Shown here piece after piece: positions 26,244 through 35,208 of a stretch of DNA of 55,322 nucleotides. Position numbers and translations under genes: made by a program. Under the pieces are notes generated by a model. That model was not told the DNA's origin and did no database searches. It saw only the letters and a list, made by a program, of their open reading frames with translations. This stretch comes from Planctomycetia bacterium (GTDB lineage: Bacteria > Planctomycetota > UBA8108 > UBA1146). The DNA is taken from positions 1 to 55,322 of the forward strand of contig JAAXJX010000025.1 of assembly GCA_012269595.1 (NCBI GenBank). The letters are read 5' to 3'. Each line of letters opens with the position of its first letter. Position 1 is the stretch's first letter.

Positions 26244-27608
26244 ATGGGTGCGGTGGGATCCGAGGAAGTGCTTCTGGCCTTGGCCAGTCCTCCGCCCCCT
26301 GCCGCGGCGGTGATTCTGAGAATCGATGGTGAAGGGGCTCACCGGGCCTTTCTCGAATACCTGGAAAAGAGTGGCTCACCTCCAGAGTCTTTGCCGATAC
26401 GGAAACCCATCGAAGTCCACCTGCCCTGGAAACTGAACTTCCCCGCTGTTCCGGCATTGGCTGTTGCCTGGGCGGAAGGGGAGTCGTGGACGGGAAATGA
26501 ATCGGTTGAAGTCTATTTTCCCGGATCCGATCCCATCCTTGAAGGAGTCATGAAACTGGTGCAATCCGCCGGTGTCAGATTGGCAACGCCGGGTGAGTTT
26601 ACACGGCGATCCTTTATGAATGGCCAGATCGATCTCAGTCGTGCGGAATCGGTCCTGACCGTGATTGAGGCAGAGGATCATGCGGCACTGAGTGCCGCCA
26701 GAAGAGTGTTGGAAGGGGATCTGGCTCGCCAGATTCGCCAACTCTCCGATCGACTGGTCGACGTGGTCGCAGAATTGGAAGCGGGCCTCGATTTTTCGGA
26801 GCAGGAGGTCGAGCCACCCGGCGAAGAAGAGTTGAATCGTTTGCTGGGACCGATTCAGGAAGATCTGGGAGTGCTCCTTCAGCGTCGCTATTGGCCCGCC
26901 CAGGGGCCGGATCTCCCGAGAGTGCTCCTTTGGGGAAAACCGAATGCGGGCAAATCCTCTCTCCTGAACGCTCTGGTCGGAAAACCGTTGGCCATTACGT
27001 CGGATCAGGAGGGAACCACGACGGATGTCATTCGTGGTGAACTGAAATCGGGTGGAGAGACAGTTGAGTTGCTTGATCTGCCCGGTGAAAGGGAGGCCGG
27101 TGGCGCAGTCGAGCAACTGGCCCTCGACAGGGCCCGGAAACTGTTGAGCGGAGACGACCGCATCCTCTGGGTTTTCGACGGACGCCGGGGGGCAGGGGAG
27201 TGGCGACAGGAACGGGAACAGGTTCCGCAAGATTGGCTGCCCAGAGTGATACCGGTCTGGACCCATTCGGACTGTAATGAGGAATCCCCCGACCTTCCTG
27301 AGGGGGTCCTTCAGGTCAGCTCTATCACCTCGGATGGTGTGGAAGAACTGACTGGCGAATTGTTTCTTCAGGTGAGGCAAAGACCCGGTCAGATCCGGGG
27401 GGATGCCCTTCGTTTCACCCGTCGCCAAAGACATCTTCTTGAGGCCTGTATCGAAGCTCTCGATCGCTGTCATGAATCGTTGGCCGGCCCAGAATTGCTG
27501 GTCGCAGATTTGCGTGATGCCTTGCATCAACTCTCCGAGATCAGTGGTGAAACCACTCCGGAAGACGTTCTCGATCGGATCTTTGCCCGCTTCTGTCTGG
27601 GCAAATAG
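26244..27608 (+). CDS. mnmE: tRNA modification GTPase MnmE (TrmE) with unusual G4 motif
   Basis: With MnmG, MnmE forms cmnm5U at the wobble position of certain tRNAs. The N-terminal folate-binding domain (about 1-115), helical domain (FTRRSFMNGQIDLSRAESV) and inserted G domain are present. P-loop GKPNAGKSSLL, GTTTDV and D-L-P-G are seen, and the Glu of AVEQ matches the family's catalytic Glu. The C-terminus FCLGK matches the conserved C-(I/L)-G-K motif. The nucleotide-specificity motif normally NKxD reads T-H-S-D, and the switch II DTAG reads DLPG, so guanine recognition may be altered. At 454 residues it is of normal length. Confidence 0.93.
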   Translation: MGAVGSEEVLLALASPPPPAAAVILRIDGEGAHRAFLEYLEKSGSPPESLPIRKPIEVHLPWKLNFPAVPALAVAWAEGESWTGNESVEVYFPGSDPILEGVMKLVQSAGVRLATPGEFTRRSFMNGQIDLSRAESVLTVIEAEDHAALSAARRVLEGDLARQIRQLSDRLVDVVAELEAGLDFSEQEVEPPGEEELNRLLGPIQEDLGVLLQRRYWPAQGPDLPRVLLWGKPNAGKSSLLNALVGKPLAITSDQEGTTTDVIRGELKSGGETVELLDLPGEREAGGAVEQLALDRARKLLSGDDRILWVFDGRRGAGEWRQEREQVPQDWLPRVIPVWTHSDCNEESPDLPEGVLQVSSITSDGVEELTGELFLQVRQRPGQIRGDALRFTRRQRHLLEACIEALDRCHESLAGPELLVADLRDALHQLSEISGETTPEDVLDRIFARFCLGK

Positions 27609-27748
27609 GGCGATCTCCTTTTTGGGGGCACGTTGAGCGACCCCCATCTGTGGAGTAAGATGGATCCAGATATTTCACCGACCCGTTTTTTGGGGAAAAG
27701 GTCGGTGCCCCATTCCTGCCAGCGGCCAAAAATGAAGGAAACGAACCG

Positions 27749-28225
27749 ATGCGCTGTCCCAGTTGCGGATCTGAAAAAGACAGGGTCGTTGACTCCCGGT
27801 CCAGCTCGGATGGACTGGCCGTTCGCCGACGCAGGGAATGCCAGGGCTGTAACAAACGATTTACCAGTTACGAGCGTATTGAGGAGACTCCCCGCATGGT
27901 CGTCAAGAAAGACATGCGCAGGGAACCCTTCAATCGTGCCAAGGTTCTGGACGGCATCATGACCGCTTGCCAGAAGCGACGGATTTCAGTCGAAAGAATG
28001 GAATCCATTGTCGACGAGGTCGAAAAGCGTCTTCGTGAGGAATTCGATCAGGAGGTTCCCTCGGAGTTCATTGGCGAGGTCGTCATCGAACACCTCCGGA
28101 AACTCGATTCTGTGGCATATGTGAGATTTGCTTCGGTTTACCAGGAGTTTGCTGACGTGACAGAATTCCTCAATGAATTGACCCGGCTGGTCGGCAAGGA
28201 AAGAAAACCGGATGTCCAAAGCTGA
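27749..28225 (+). CDS. nrdR: Transcriptional repressor NrdR
   Basis: NrdR senses ATP/dATP and represses ribonucleotide reductase operons. The N-terminal zinc ribbon has C3-P-S-C6 and C31-Q-G-C34, followed by an ATP-cone (about 48-138; VVKKDMRREPFNRAKV). At 158 residues it has the usual length. AAGGAA lies about 7 bp before the ATG. The next gene overlaps its 3' end by 14 bp, so the two are translationally linked. No nrd genes are in the window. Confidence 0.95.
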   Translation: MRCPSCGSEKDRVVDSRSSSDGLAVRRRRECQGCNKRFTSYERIEETPRMVVKKDMRREPFNRAKVLDGIMTACQKRRISVERMESIVDEVEKRLREEFDQEVPSEFIGEVVIEHLRKLDSVAYVRFASVYQEFADVTEFLNELTRLVGKERKPDVQS

Positions 28226-29510
28226 TTCGGTCAAACGACAGAAACTGGAATTGAGACTGCGCAAGATGCTGGCAACAGTGATCGACCCCGGTGAGATTCT
28301 GCAGTCTTCCCTGTCGGTTGCCGGCGAGATTTCGACGGCGGACCGGGTGATCGATCACGTCATCGACGAGATCGGTATCGATGCGGTCGATTGGCAGAGT
28401 CACGAATTTGTTGAGCCCCTTGCAGAGGCGTGCAAGGAGACCGGGCTTCAGGAGTGGGCCGATCAGTTTGAAGAGTTGGTCTGCTACTCGGGGGATCAAT
28501 TGGTTCCGGGTCTGTTGCTTGCAGAAATGACCCGTCACCTGACTGATTTCCAACATCCACGTCAGCTGGAGTCCTTCTTTTCCAGATCGTTCCTGTCCCA
28601 GAACTGGCCTCTTCATGATGGCTTGCGTCCCATTGAACCGTTCCGGTTTTTGCGCCGACACATCGAGTTGGGAAGTCTTTTCGAAAAACGGGATCGTGTC
28701 GATGCCATCGCCGAAGCGGTGATGCGCGAGTTGGATTGGGTCAGTTCTGAGTTGACCATCGGTGGGGTCCTCGAAGGCCCTCTTGAGATTTCTCAGGATG
28801 AAGCGTGGATCCGCTGGGTGAGATTGAGTGAGCGCATCCGTGGTTTTCTTGATGGGATGGTTCCCGGTCCCCGTGTCCGATGGGAATTTTCGCCAGTGGC
28901 GGATCCCCGCCCGGGAGATCTCTTTGGTGATCCGTCCCAGGAGGACTGGTTTGCCGATTTCCTCCACCGTTGCAGCAGAAAGCCCGGTGCGCAGGATTTG
29001 ATCCTCCGATTGCCCAGAGAGATCCCTGTCCCCCTGAGGCCCGTCATTGCCAGGGCTCTCAGAGCCGCTTCTCCGCCCGAATTGTGCAGTTCAGAAGCTC
29101 CTCGACCAAGAATCGTAGCGGGGGAGTTGCCTGCGGACCCGGAAGTGGTCCTCGTTCTCGAACAGCGCATGAGAAGTTTTGATCTGATTCTGGAGTTGGG
29201 AGCTGATCCCCCCTGGCGTCAGGATTGGCTCGATCTTCGAGCCGCCGGTGAACCGGTCTGGTGGGCCCGGGAGCAGGATTTCCCCAGGCCTTCCGTAGAA
29301 TACATCCAGCGTAATTTTCATGAATTGGAATCGCTTCCAGTGATCGCTTTGGAGTCGATGATAGTCGACCGTGGAAGACGGGATCTAAAGCGACTGGTCG
29401 ACAGGATATCCCGTCGTCGTGGTGGAGGCTGGGAGCGGCTGGGAGAACTTCTCCAGTTGCTGGCCGACCCCCCGCAGATTCTCCAACCCTCAGGAGACCG
29501 GACTCTTTAA
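28212..29510 (+). CDS. Hypothetical protein between nrdR and smc (432 aa)
   Basis: I do not recognise this protein. It has no signal peptide or membrane helix and is rich in charged residues (many Arg, Glu, Asp). The N-terminal 120 residues look helical (KLELRLRKMLATVIDPGE, HVIDEIGIDAVDW). It overlaps nrdR by 14 bp and ends 17 bp before smc, so it belongs to the same operon. It could be a cytosolic scaffold or regulator specific to this lineage; nothing in the sequence fixes a function. Confidence 0.75.
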   Translation: MSKADSVKRQKLELRLRKMLATVIDPGEILQSSLSVAGEISTADRVIDHVIDEIGIDAVDWQSHEFVEPLAEACKETGLQEWADQFEELVCYSGDQLVPGLLLAEMTRHLTDFQHPRQLESFFSRSFLSQNWPLHDGLRPIEPFRFLRRHIELGSLFEKRDRVDAIAEAVMRELDWVSSELTIGGVLEGPLEISQDEAWIRWVRLSERIRGFLDGMVPGPRVRWEFSPVADPRPGDLFGDPSQEDWFADFLHRCSRKPGAQDLILRLPREIPVPLRPVIARALRAASPPELCSSEAPRPRIVAGELPADPEVVLVLEQRMRSFDLILELGADPPWRQDWLDLRAAGEPVWWAREQDFPRPSVEYIQRNFHELESLPVIALESMIVDRGRRDLKRLVDRISRRRGGGWERLGELLQLLADPPQILQPSGDRTL

Positions 29511-29527
29511 GTCCGAGGAGACAACCG

Positions 29528-32500
29528 TTGTATTTGAAGAGCATTCACCTCTCCGGTTTCAAATCCTTTGCGGATCCGGTGCAGTTTGATTTTGACCCCG
29601 GCACCAGTGCGGTAGTCGGTCCCAACGGTTGTGGTAAATCAAATGTGGTGGACGCTTTTCGCTGGGTTTTGGGAGAGCGTTCTGCGAAAGGACTTCGCGG
29701 CAGTGAGATGCTCGATGTCATCTTCAAGGGGACGACCCATCGACCGGCCCTCTCCAGAGCTGAGGTTCGACTGGTTTTTGACAATGAGTCAAAGACCCTT
29801 CCCATCGATACTGCCGAGGTGGAGATCAGTCGAATCCTGACCCGTGATGGTAACAGTGACTATGAGATCAATCGCAAGTCCTGCCGCCTGAAAGACATTC
29901 TGGCCGTCTTCTCCAATACTGGAATCGGCGCAGATGGCTATTCTGTCCTCGGGCAAGGCCAGGTGGACTCGTTCCTGAATGCCAATGCCCAGGAGCGACG
30001 CAAAATTTTTGAGGAGGCTGCGGGAATCTCCAGTTTCCGCAAGCAGAGATCTGAAACGACCAACAGGCTTGATCGGTCTGAACGGGAACTCACCCGGGTT
30101 ACTGACCAATTGTCAGAGATCGAGCGCAGAATCCGCAGCCTGAAGATGCAGGCGGGCAAGGCGCGTCGTTACGTGGAGGATCGTGACCGGTTCAAGCATG
30201 TCAGCACTGTTCTCGCCGCCTGGGATGTGGATCAACTGGAGTTTGAACAGAAGTCACTCAACTTCAGGCTCAGTTGGAGAAACACCCTGAGGGGTTTGAT
30301 CTCTGAGGTGGCGACACGACTGGATGCTTCTGTCGAAAGTGTTCGCAACGCGATCGAGGGTCTCCACCGTGAGTTGGAGGAGGTCCGCCAGATCGAGACC
30401 GAGAAGCGAGTCGCTCTGCAGGGGATCGAGGCCCGCCGGATTCAGATGCGCGAGCAACAGGATCAAAGTCGTCGTCGTAATGAAGATCGCGACAGACAGC
30501 TGGAGGAGTTGTCCCATGTGGAGGAGGACTATCGTCAGCGTCGTTCCGACGCCCGTCAGCGAATCCGGGAATCCCTCGTCGAACTGCGCAAACTGCGGAC
30601 GCTGATCGGCCAGCTGAAAATCGATCATTCTGTGGAATTGGCCCAGCAGGACGAGCTGGATAAAAAGATCCATGATCTGAAAGACCAGGATCTGGGGCTT
30701 GTTTTTGAGGAATCGCGTCTGAAGAACTCCATTGCTTCCCATGAAGGGGACTTGCGTGGACAAGAGGCGATTCGTGAGCGCAGATCGACGGAAGATCTCG
30801 ATTATCGTAAACAGCAGTCCGAGATCGAAGGGCAGATCGAGGGACTCGAGAAGAAGATTCGTGACTCTCACAGCAGAGAGCACGAACTGCTGATCCGGGT
30901 CGAATCCCTGCGAATGGAAATCAACCAGCGCACGGATATCCTCGGTGGAGCTCGCAAGAAACTGACGGAAGTCCGATCCGAGCTGGAGTCTTCCCATGGT
31001 CGACTCGTGCTTTTGAAGGATCTTGAGGAAAACCTTGAGGGACTTTCCAAGGGCACCCGGGATTTGCTCGGCAGTGAGGCGCCGGCAGCGGGCGATATTC
31101 GCGGCTTGTTGGCCCGATTGATCGAAGCCGATCCAAACACCGCAAAAATGGTCGACGCTGTTCTCGGCAGGATCCTGGAAACCGTGGTTTTCCAGGGACG
31201 TACGCCCATCGAACAGCGGATCAGGGCGATCACCGGCATTCTCGATGGTGAAGCCGCCAACTTTGTTTCACTGGAAGACAATCTGGAGGCGGGCAGGAGA
31301 TCGGGTGAACTGGAGCTCGAACCCGGTGTCGTCACCTTGGCCAGCAGAGTGCGTTGTGAGCAGTTGTGTCGTCCCATCGTGGATGCCCTGCTCGATGAGG
31401 TCATCGTCGCTACGGATCTGGACGAAGCCCTGCGATTGCGTGAGCAGTATCCCGGTTACCGCGTTGTGACTGCCGATGCACACGTGGTCGAACCGTGGGG
31501 CGCAGTCAAGATTCCTGCGGTCAACAGTACGGGTCTGGTTTCGCGACAAGTGGAAATGACCCAGTTGCAGGAACGTGTCGACATTCTCTCCAGTGATCTC
31601 GAGGAACTCTCCCATCAGGGTGATGCCCTTGAGGAATCAATTCTTGCCCGTCAGGGTGAGTTGCAAAGACTGGAGCAGGAGTCGGGCAGAGCAAAGCTCG
31701 AGGCCGAGCATGCTCTTTCAGAGAGACATCGCTGTCGCGAGACGCTGAAGAGGATCTCTGATCGCAGGGCCTCATTGAAGGTCGATATCGAAAAAGCCGA
31801 GCAACTGACTTCAGAGTTGGAGCAACTCAAATCTGCCGCCCAATCGAAGCTGGTAGAGGTGGATCACCGCAGGAAGTCGGTTGCCACAGAGTTGGAATCT
31901 TCTGAAGAAGCACTTGAGCCTCTCGCTGAGAAGTTGTCCCAGCTGGAAGGCGGAATCCAGAGTCGATCACTGGAAGCGACCCGGGAACAGGAGCGGATTT
32001 CTTCCGATTGGCGGGAGCAGCGACGCCTGGCTGACGAAATGGATCAGAGGAAATCCCAGAGGGAGCGCATCCTCACCGATATCGTCGACGACGAAAAACT
32101 CATCGAAAAGCTGGATGTTGATCTGGTCTCCATCGATGGGGAGGAAAAGAACCTCGGGGTCGAACTTTCCAAAGCGACCGAAGACCGCACTCTTCTCGAC
32201 CAGCGTCTTGACGAACAGCGATCACAGCGAGGTCGTCTTGAGAAACGCGTCAAGGAGTGTCGCCACCGCGGTGAACAGATCCGTGAAGGGCGTGAATCCG
32301 ATCTCCTTGCAGAAAACGAGTGCCGAGTTCGAATCGAGGGTATCCAGGAGAAGATCCGTGAGGATCTGGAAATGGATCTTTCGGAAGCTCCTGTTGATGA
32401 GTGGCGTTTGCAGCTTGTCGAAGAAGAGGAAACCGAATCGGAGTGGGTGGATCGATTACGCAAAGAGTATTTGCAGTTGCAGGATCGCCTTCGCAAAAAC

Positions 32501-33214
32501 ACCAATGTCAATTTGCAGGCGGTCGAAGAGTTGGAAACGGAAGAATCCCGCTTCACCGAAATCAGCGGCAAGATTGAGGATCTCACCGAAGCCAGGGATC
32601 AGATCGTCCAGGCCATCGAGCTGCTCGATAATGAATGTCGGACCCTGTTCAAGGATTCCTTCGAGGAAGTGCGAAAGCATTTCCAGGAGATCTTCTCTCT
32701 GATGTTTGGCGGTGGAACAGCCGACCTCAAACTTGACGACGAGGAGATCGATCCGCTCGAAGCTGGCATCGAGGTCATCGCAAAGCCACCCGGAAAACGC
32801 ATCTCGAACCTGCGATTGCTCTCCGGTGGTGAGCGCGCATTGACAGCAATCTCAGTGATCTTCTCGCTCTTCAAAACGAGGCCAAGCCCGTTCTGCATTC
32901 TTGACGAGGTGGATGCTCCTTTGGACGAGCAGAACACCCGACGTTTCGTCAGGGTTCTGCAGGAGTTCGCGAAAAACTCCCAGTTCCTGGTGATCACCCA
33001 CTCCCGCGTCACGATGGCTGAAGCGGAACGACTCTATGGAGTCACCATGGAAGAGCAGGGAGTTTCACGCCGGGTGGTCGTCAAGATTGACGAAGCGGAT
33101 TCGTGGATGAATGACAATGCGGATCAGCACTCTCAGGCCAGTCCCCGGTCAAAGGACGCCAAATCTATCTTCGATCGGGGTGGGTCTCCGGTTGCCGCCG
33201 ATCCGCAGATCTGA
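29528..33214 (+). CDS. smc: Chromosome segregation protein SMC
   Basis: Forms the condensin-like ATPase that compacts and separates chromosomes with ScpA and ScpB. The 1228-residue protein has a head with Walker A G31-PNGCGKS38, a long coiled coil (about 165-510), a hinge (about 520-660), the return coiled coil and a C-terminal head with signature LLSGGERALTA and Walker B FCILDEVDAPLD. It starts at TTG with GAGGAG 6-7 bp upstream; the next residues (YLKSIHLSGFKSF) are the canonical SMC N-terminus. The last 60 residues are an extension rich in Ser, Asp and Gln. scpA and scpB are not nearby. Confidence 0.96.
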   Translation: MYLKSIHLSGFKSFADPVQFDFDPGTSAVVGPNGCGKSNVVDAFRWVLGERSAKGLRGSEMLDVIFKGTTHRPALSRAEVRLVFDNESKTLPIDTAEVEISRILTRDGNSDYEINRKSCRLKDILAVFSNTGIGADGYSVLGQGQVDSFLNANAQERRKIFEEAAGISSFRKQRSETTNRLDRSERELTRVTDQLSEIERRIRSLKMQAGKARRYVEDRDRFKHVSTVLAAWDVDQLEFEQKSLNFRLSWRNTLRGLISEVATRLDASVESVRNAIEGLHRELEEVRQIETEKRVALQGIEARRIQMREQQDQSRRRNEDRDRQLEELSHVEEDYRQRRSDARQRIRESLVELRKLRTLIGQLKIDHSVELAQQDELDKKIHDLKDQDLGLVFEESRLKNSIASHEGDLRGQEAIRERRSTEDLDYRKQQSEIEGQIEGLEKKIRDSHSREHELLIRVESLRMEINQRTDILGGARKKLTEVRSELESSHGRLVLLKDLEENLEGLSKGTRDLLGSEAPAAGDIRGLLARLIEADPNTAKMVDAVLGRILETVVFQGRTPIEQRIRAITGILDGEAANFVSLEDNLEAGRRSGELELEPGVVTLASRVRCEQLCRPIVDALLDEVIVATDLDEALRLREQYPGYRVVTADAHVVEPWGAVKIPAVNSTGLVSRQVEMTQLQERVDILSSDLEELSHQGDALEESILARQGELQRLEQESGRAKLEAEHALSERHRCRETLKRISDRRASLKVDIEKAEQLTSELEQLKSAAQSKLVEVDHRRKSVATELESSEEALEPLAEKLSQLEGGIQSRSLEATREQERISSDWREQRRLADEMDQRKSQRERILTDIVDDEKLIEKLDVDLVSIDGEEKNLGVELSKATEDRTLLDQRLDEQRSQRGRLEKRVKECRHRGEQIREGRESDLLAENECRVRIEGIQEKIREDLEMDLSEAPVDEWRLQLVEEEETESEWVDRLRKEYLQLQDRLRKNTNVNLQAVEELETEESRFTEISGKIEDLTEARDQIVQAIELLDNECRTLFKDSFEEVRKHFQEIFSLMFGGGTADLKLDDEEIDPLEAGIEVIAKPPGKRISNLRLLSGGERALTAISVIFSLFKTRPSPFCILDEVDAPLDEQNTRRFVRVLQEFAKNSQFLVITHSRVTMAEAERLYGVTMEEQGVSRRVVVKIDEADSWMNDNADQHSQASPRSKDAKSIFDRGGSPVAADPQI

Positions 33215-33248
33215 TTTTTCGCTGATTTTACAGTATGAGCGTTCTACC

Positions 33249-33320
33249 GTACTCCTGCGGTACTTCCACCGGTACGCCCCTGTACCCGGTTTGACGATTT
33301 TCCCGACAGCGGGCTAGTCT
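33249..33320 (+). promoter_or_regulatory. Phased GTAC boxes and candidate promoter of the regulatory operon
   Basis: Four GTAC boxes start at 33249, 33260, 33272 and 33282, each within a C-(C/G/T)-GTAC context, at 11, 12 and 10 bp steps. Just downstream is TTGACG (33291-33296), a good -35, and 18 bp later TAGTCT (33315-33320), a weak -10. The arrangement suggests an activator or repressor bound on one face of the helix before the promoter of the gene at 33431. The boxes are seen in the sequence; the function is inferred. Confidence 0.45.
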
Positions 33321-33430
33321 TCCCTGACGACGAACTTTTACCGACTTTCCGGAAAGGATTCCCCTTTTCGGATGGGTCAACGGCAAGTTGCGGGGTTCGT
33401 CTGGAAGTCTCTGCCGAACAGGAGTGTCGA

Positions 33431-34237
33431 TTGTCCACCTCGGATAGATTCGACCCGATCGTGGGAAACAGCGAACTGATACAGAGTCTATGGTCCTTCG
33501 TTTTGGAGGTCAGTGACTCCCGCTTACCCGTCCTTCTCACAGGAGAAGACGGGGTCGGAAAAAAACTGGTGGCCAGAAAAATCCATGCCACCGGGTGTAT
33601 TGCCGGTTCGAGCCTCCGATTCATGGATGGCGCTTCCCTGAGAATTGAGCAGTTGAGGGAAGATGGATTGTCCCACTCCCTCCTCAGCAGGGCTGGAAGT
33701 GTTTACATCAGAAATGCCGACAAGATCTCGCTGACTGCATGGAGAGAGATCTCTCACTTCGTCAACAAAGCCCAGGGGCAACTTCCAAGACTCATTTTCG
33801 GATTTCGCGATGAGCCCACTGAAGCCGTGAATGTGGTTCTTTCACAGATTGCATTGGCAGGCTCCTTCACCTTGACTCCCTTGAGTCAGCGTCGTGAGGA
33901 CATCTCGCCCATATCCCGCTATCAGATCTGGAGCCAATCCCTGAAAGAAGATTTTCAGGAACGTTGGGAGAGATTTGAAGCGGAGGTTCTTCCGGATTTT
34001 CTTACCCGTGACTGGAGTGGAAATGTGGAAGAGCTTCTTCAGGCGGTGAAAGAGTACTGCGAATCTGCCGCAAGTGCTGATGGAAGCAGGCTTGTGGGGG
34101 AGATCAATACCTCTGTTTCAGCGCATTGGCTCAAGGAACAGTTTGAGAGAATGCATGAGAAACTGATTGATCGTTGGGACCATGAAGATTCCATGGCTGC
34201 GGGTGAACTCCCTGGTGAGACCTGGGGGGTTCGATGA
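33431..34237 (+). CDS. Degenerate NtrC-like AAA+ protein (268 aa)
   Basis: Starts at TTG with AGGAG 6 bp upstream. It resembles the AAA+ core of sigma-54 activators: Walker A G38-EDGVGKK45 and a DWSGNVEELL stretch like the usual W-PGN-REL block. It lacks what those proteins need. The GAFTGA loop and flanks are missing, and the usual GGTLFLDE Walker B is replaced by GSVYIRNAD without the acidic pair. No Fis-type helix-turn-helix is seen at the C-terminus. It is probably not an active sigma-54 activator and may bind or restrain one. The next gene overlaps by 4 bp (ATGA), so they are translationally coupled. Confidence 0.72.
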   Translation: MSTSDRFDPIVGNSELIQSLWSFVLEVSDSRLPVLLTGEDGVGKKLVARKIHATGCIAGSSLRFMDGASLRIEQLREDGLSHSLLSRAGSVYIRNADKISLTAWREISHFVNKAQGQLPRLIFGFRDEPTEAVNVVLSQIALAGSFTLTPLSQRREDISPISRYQIWSQSLKEDFQERWERFEAEVLPDFLTRDWSGNVEELLQAVKEYCESAASADGSRLVGEINTSVSAHWLKEQFERMHEKLIDRWDHEDSMAAGELPGETWGVR

Positions 34238-35208
34238 ATACCGAAGATCTCAAGATTCTCGTCGCCGACGACGATTCCGGAGCACGTGAACTGGTCTCTG
34301 CGATTCTCGCAGCGGATGGTTGGCCTGACCCCGTTCTCGTCGAGGACGGTGAAAAAGCTCTCGAAGCAATTCGCGAACGTCATTGGGACATCCTTGTCAC
34401 TGATCTCGACATGCCACGCATGCGAGGGGACGACCTGGTCCGTAACGCCATAGAAGAGGACCCGGACCTGAGCATCATCGTCACCACGGGAGACGGGACT
34501 GTTCAGAATGCAGTTGATCTGATGCAGTCGGGGGCGACAGATTTCATCACCAAGCCCTACGATGTCGATGACTTTATCACCTCAATGCAGCGTGCTCGTT
34601 TGCGTGCGATGAATGTCCACGAGGTACGCGGGATGCGTGACACGGTTGAAGCGTTGCTCGTTGCCCTTGAAAGCAAAGACCGCTACCTGAACGGCCACTC
34701 TGTCAGAGTCAGGGATATGGCCGTGAAACTGGGTGAGCATGCCGGTCTCGACAGAGGACAACTGCGAACCCTGGGTTATGCAGCTCTGCTTCATGACGTC
34801 GGAAAAATCGGCATCCATGAGGACATTCTGAACAAAAATGACAAGTTGACCGATGACGAATACAAAGAGATTCAAAGGCATCCAGAAATTTCAGCGGAAA
34901 TCATCTCTCCTGTGCCATTTCTGAATCCCAGCGTCAAAGCAGTTCTTCATCATCACGAGAGGTGGGACGGCCAGGGTTATCCGCATGGATTGTCCGGTGA
35001 GCAGATTCCCCTTATGGCCCGCATTATTGCAGTGGTCGACGCCTTTGACGCCATGACCAGTGACAGATCCTATCGATCTGCGATGCCACACAGCGTGGCA
35101 ATGCAGGCGATCCAATCAGGCAAGGGGATTCAGTTTGATCCACGCATTGCCGACCTTTTTGAAAAACACAAGGACGAGATCCTCGTCAGGGAGGAGTTGA
35201 CCCCATGA
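34234..35208 (+). CDS. Response regulator with HD-GYP domain (c-di-GMP phosphodiesterase type)
   Basis: Residues 1-120 are a receiver domain with the acidic pocket D12-D13, likely phosphorylated D57 (TDLDMP), and a late TKPYD lysine. Residues about 145-320 form an HD-GYP domain with HSVRVRDMA, LLHDVGKIG, HHERWDGQGYP and VVDAFDAMTSDR. Such proteins hydrolyse cyclic di-GMP under control of a histidine kinase. No kinase is in the window. It overlaps its neighbours by 4 bp on each side (ATGA), so all three genes form one translational block. Confidence 0.92.
   Translation: MNTEDLKILVADDDSGARELVSAILAADGWPDPVLVEDGEKALEAIRERHWDILVTDLDMPRMRGDDLVRNAIEEDPDLSIIVTTGDGTVQNAVDLMQSGATDFITKPYDVDDFITSMQRARLRAMNVHEVRGMRDTVEALLVALESKDRYLNGHSVRVRDMAVKLGEHAGLDRGQLRTLGYAALLHDVGKIGIHEDILNKNDKLTDDEYKEIQRHPEISAEIISPVPFLNPSVKAVLHHHERWDGQGYPHGLSGEQIPLMARIIAVVDAFDAMTSDRSYRSAMPHSVAMQAIQSGKGIQFDPRIADLFEKHKDEILVREELTP

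Noticed and set aside
27676-27707. Inverted repeat CACCGACC/GGTCGGTG before nrdR
   Set aside because: 16-nt loop, no T-run, and it does not resemble an NrdR box. Possible weak hairpin only.
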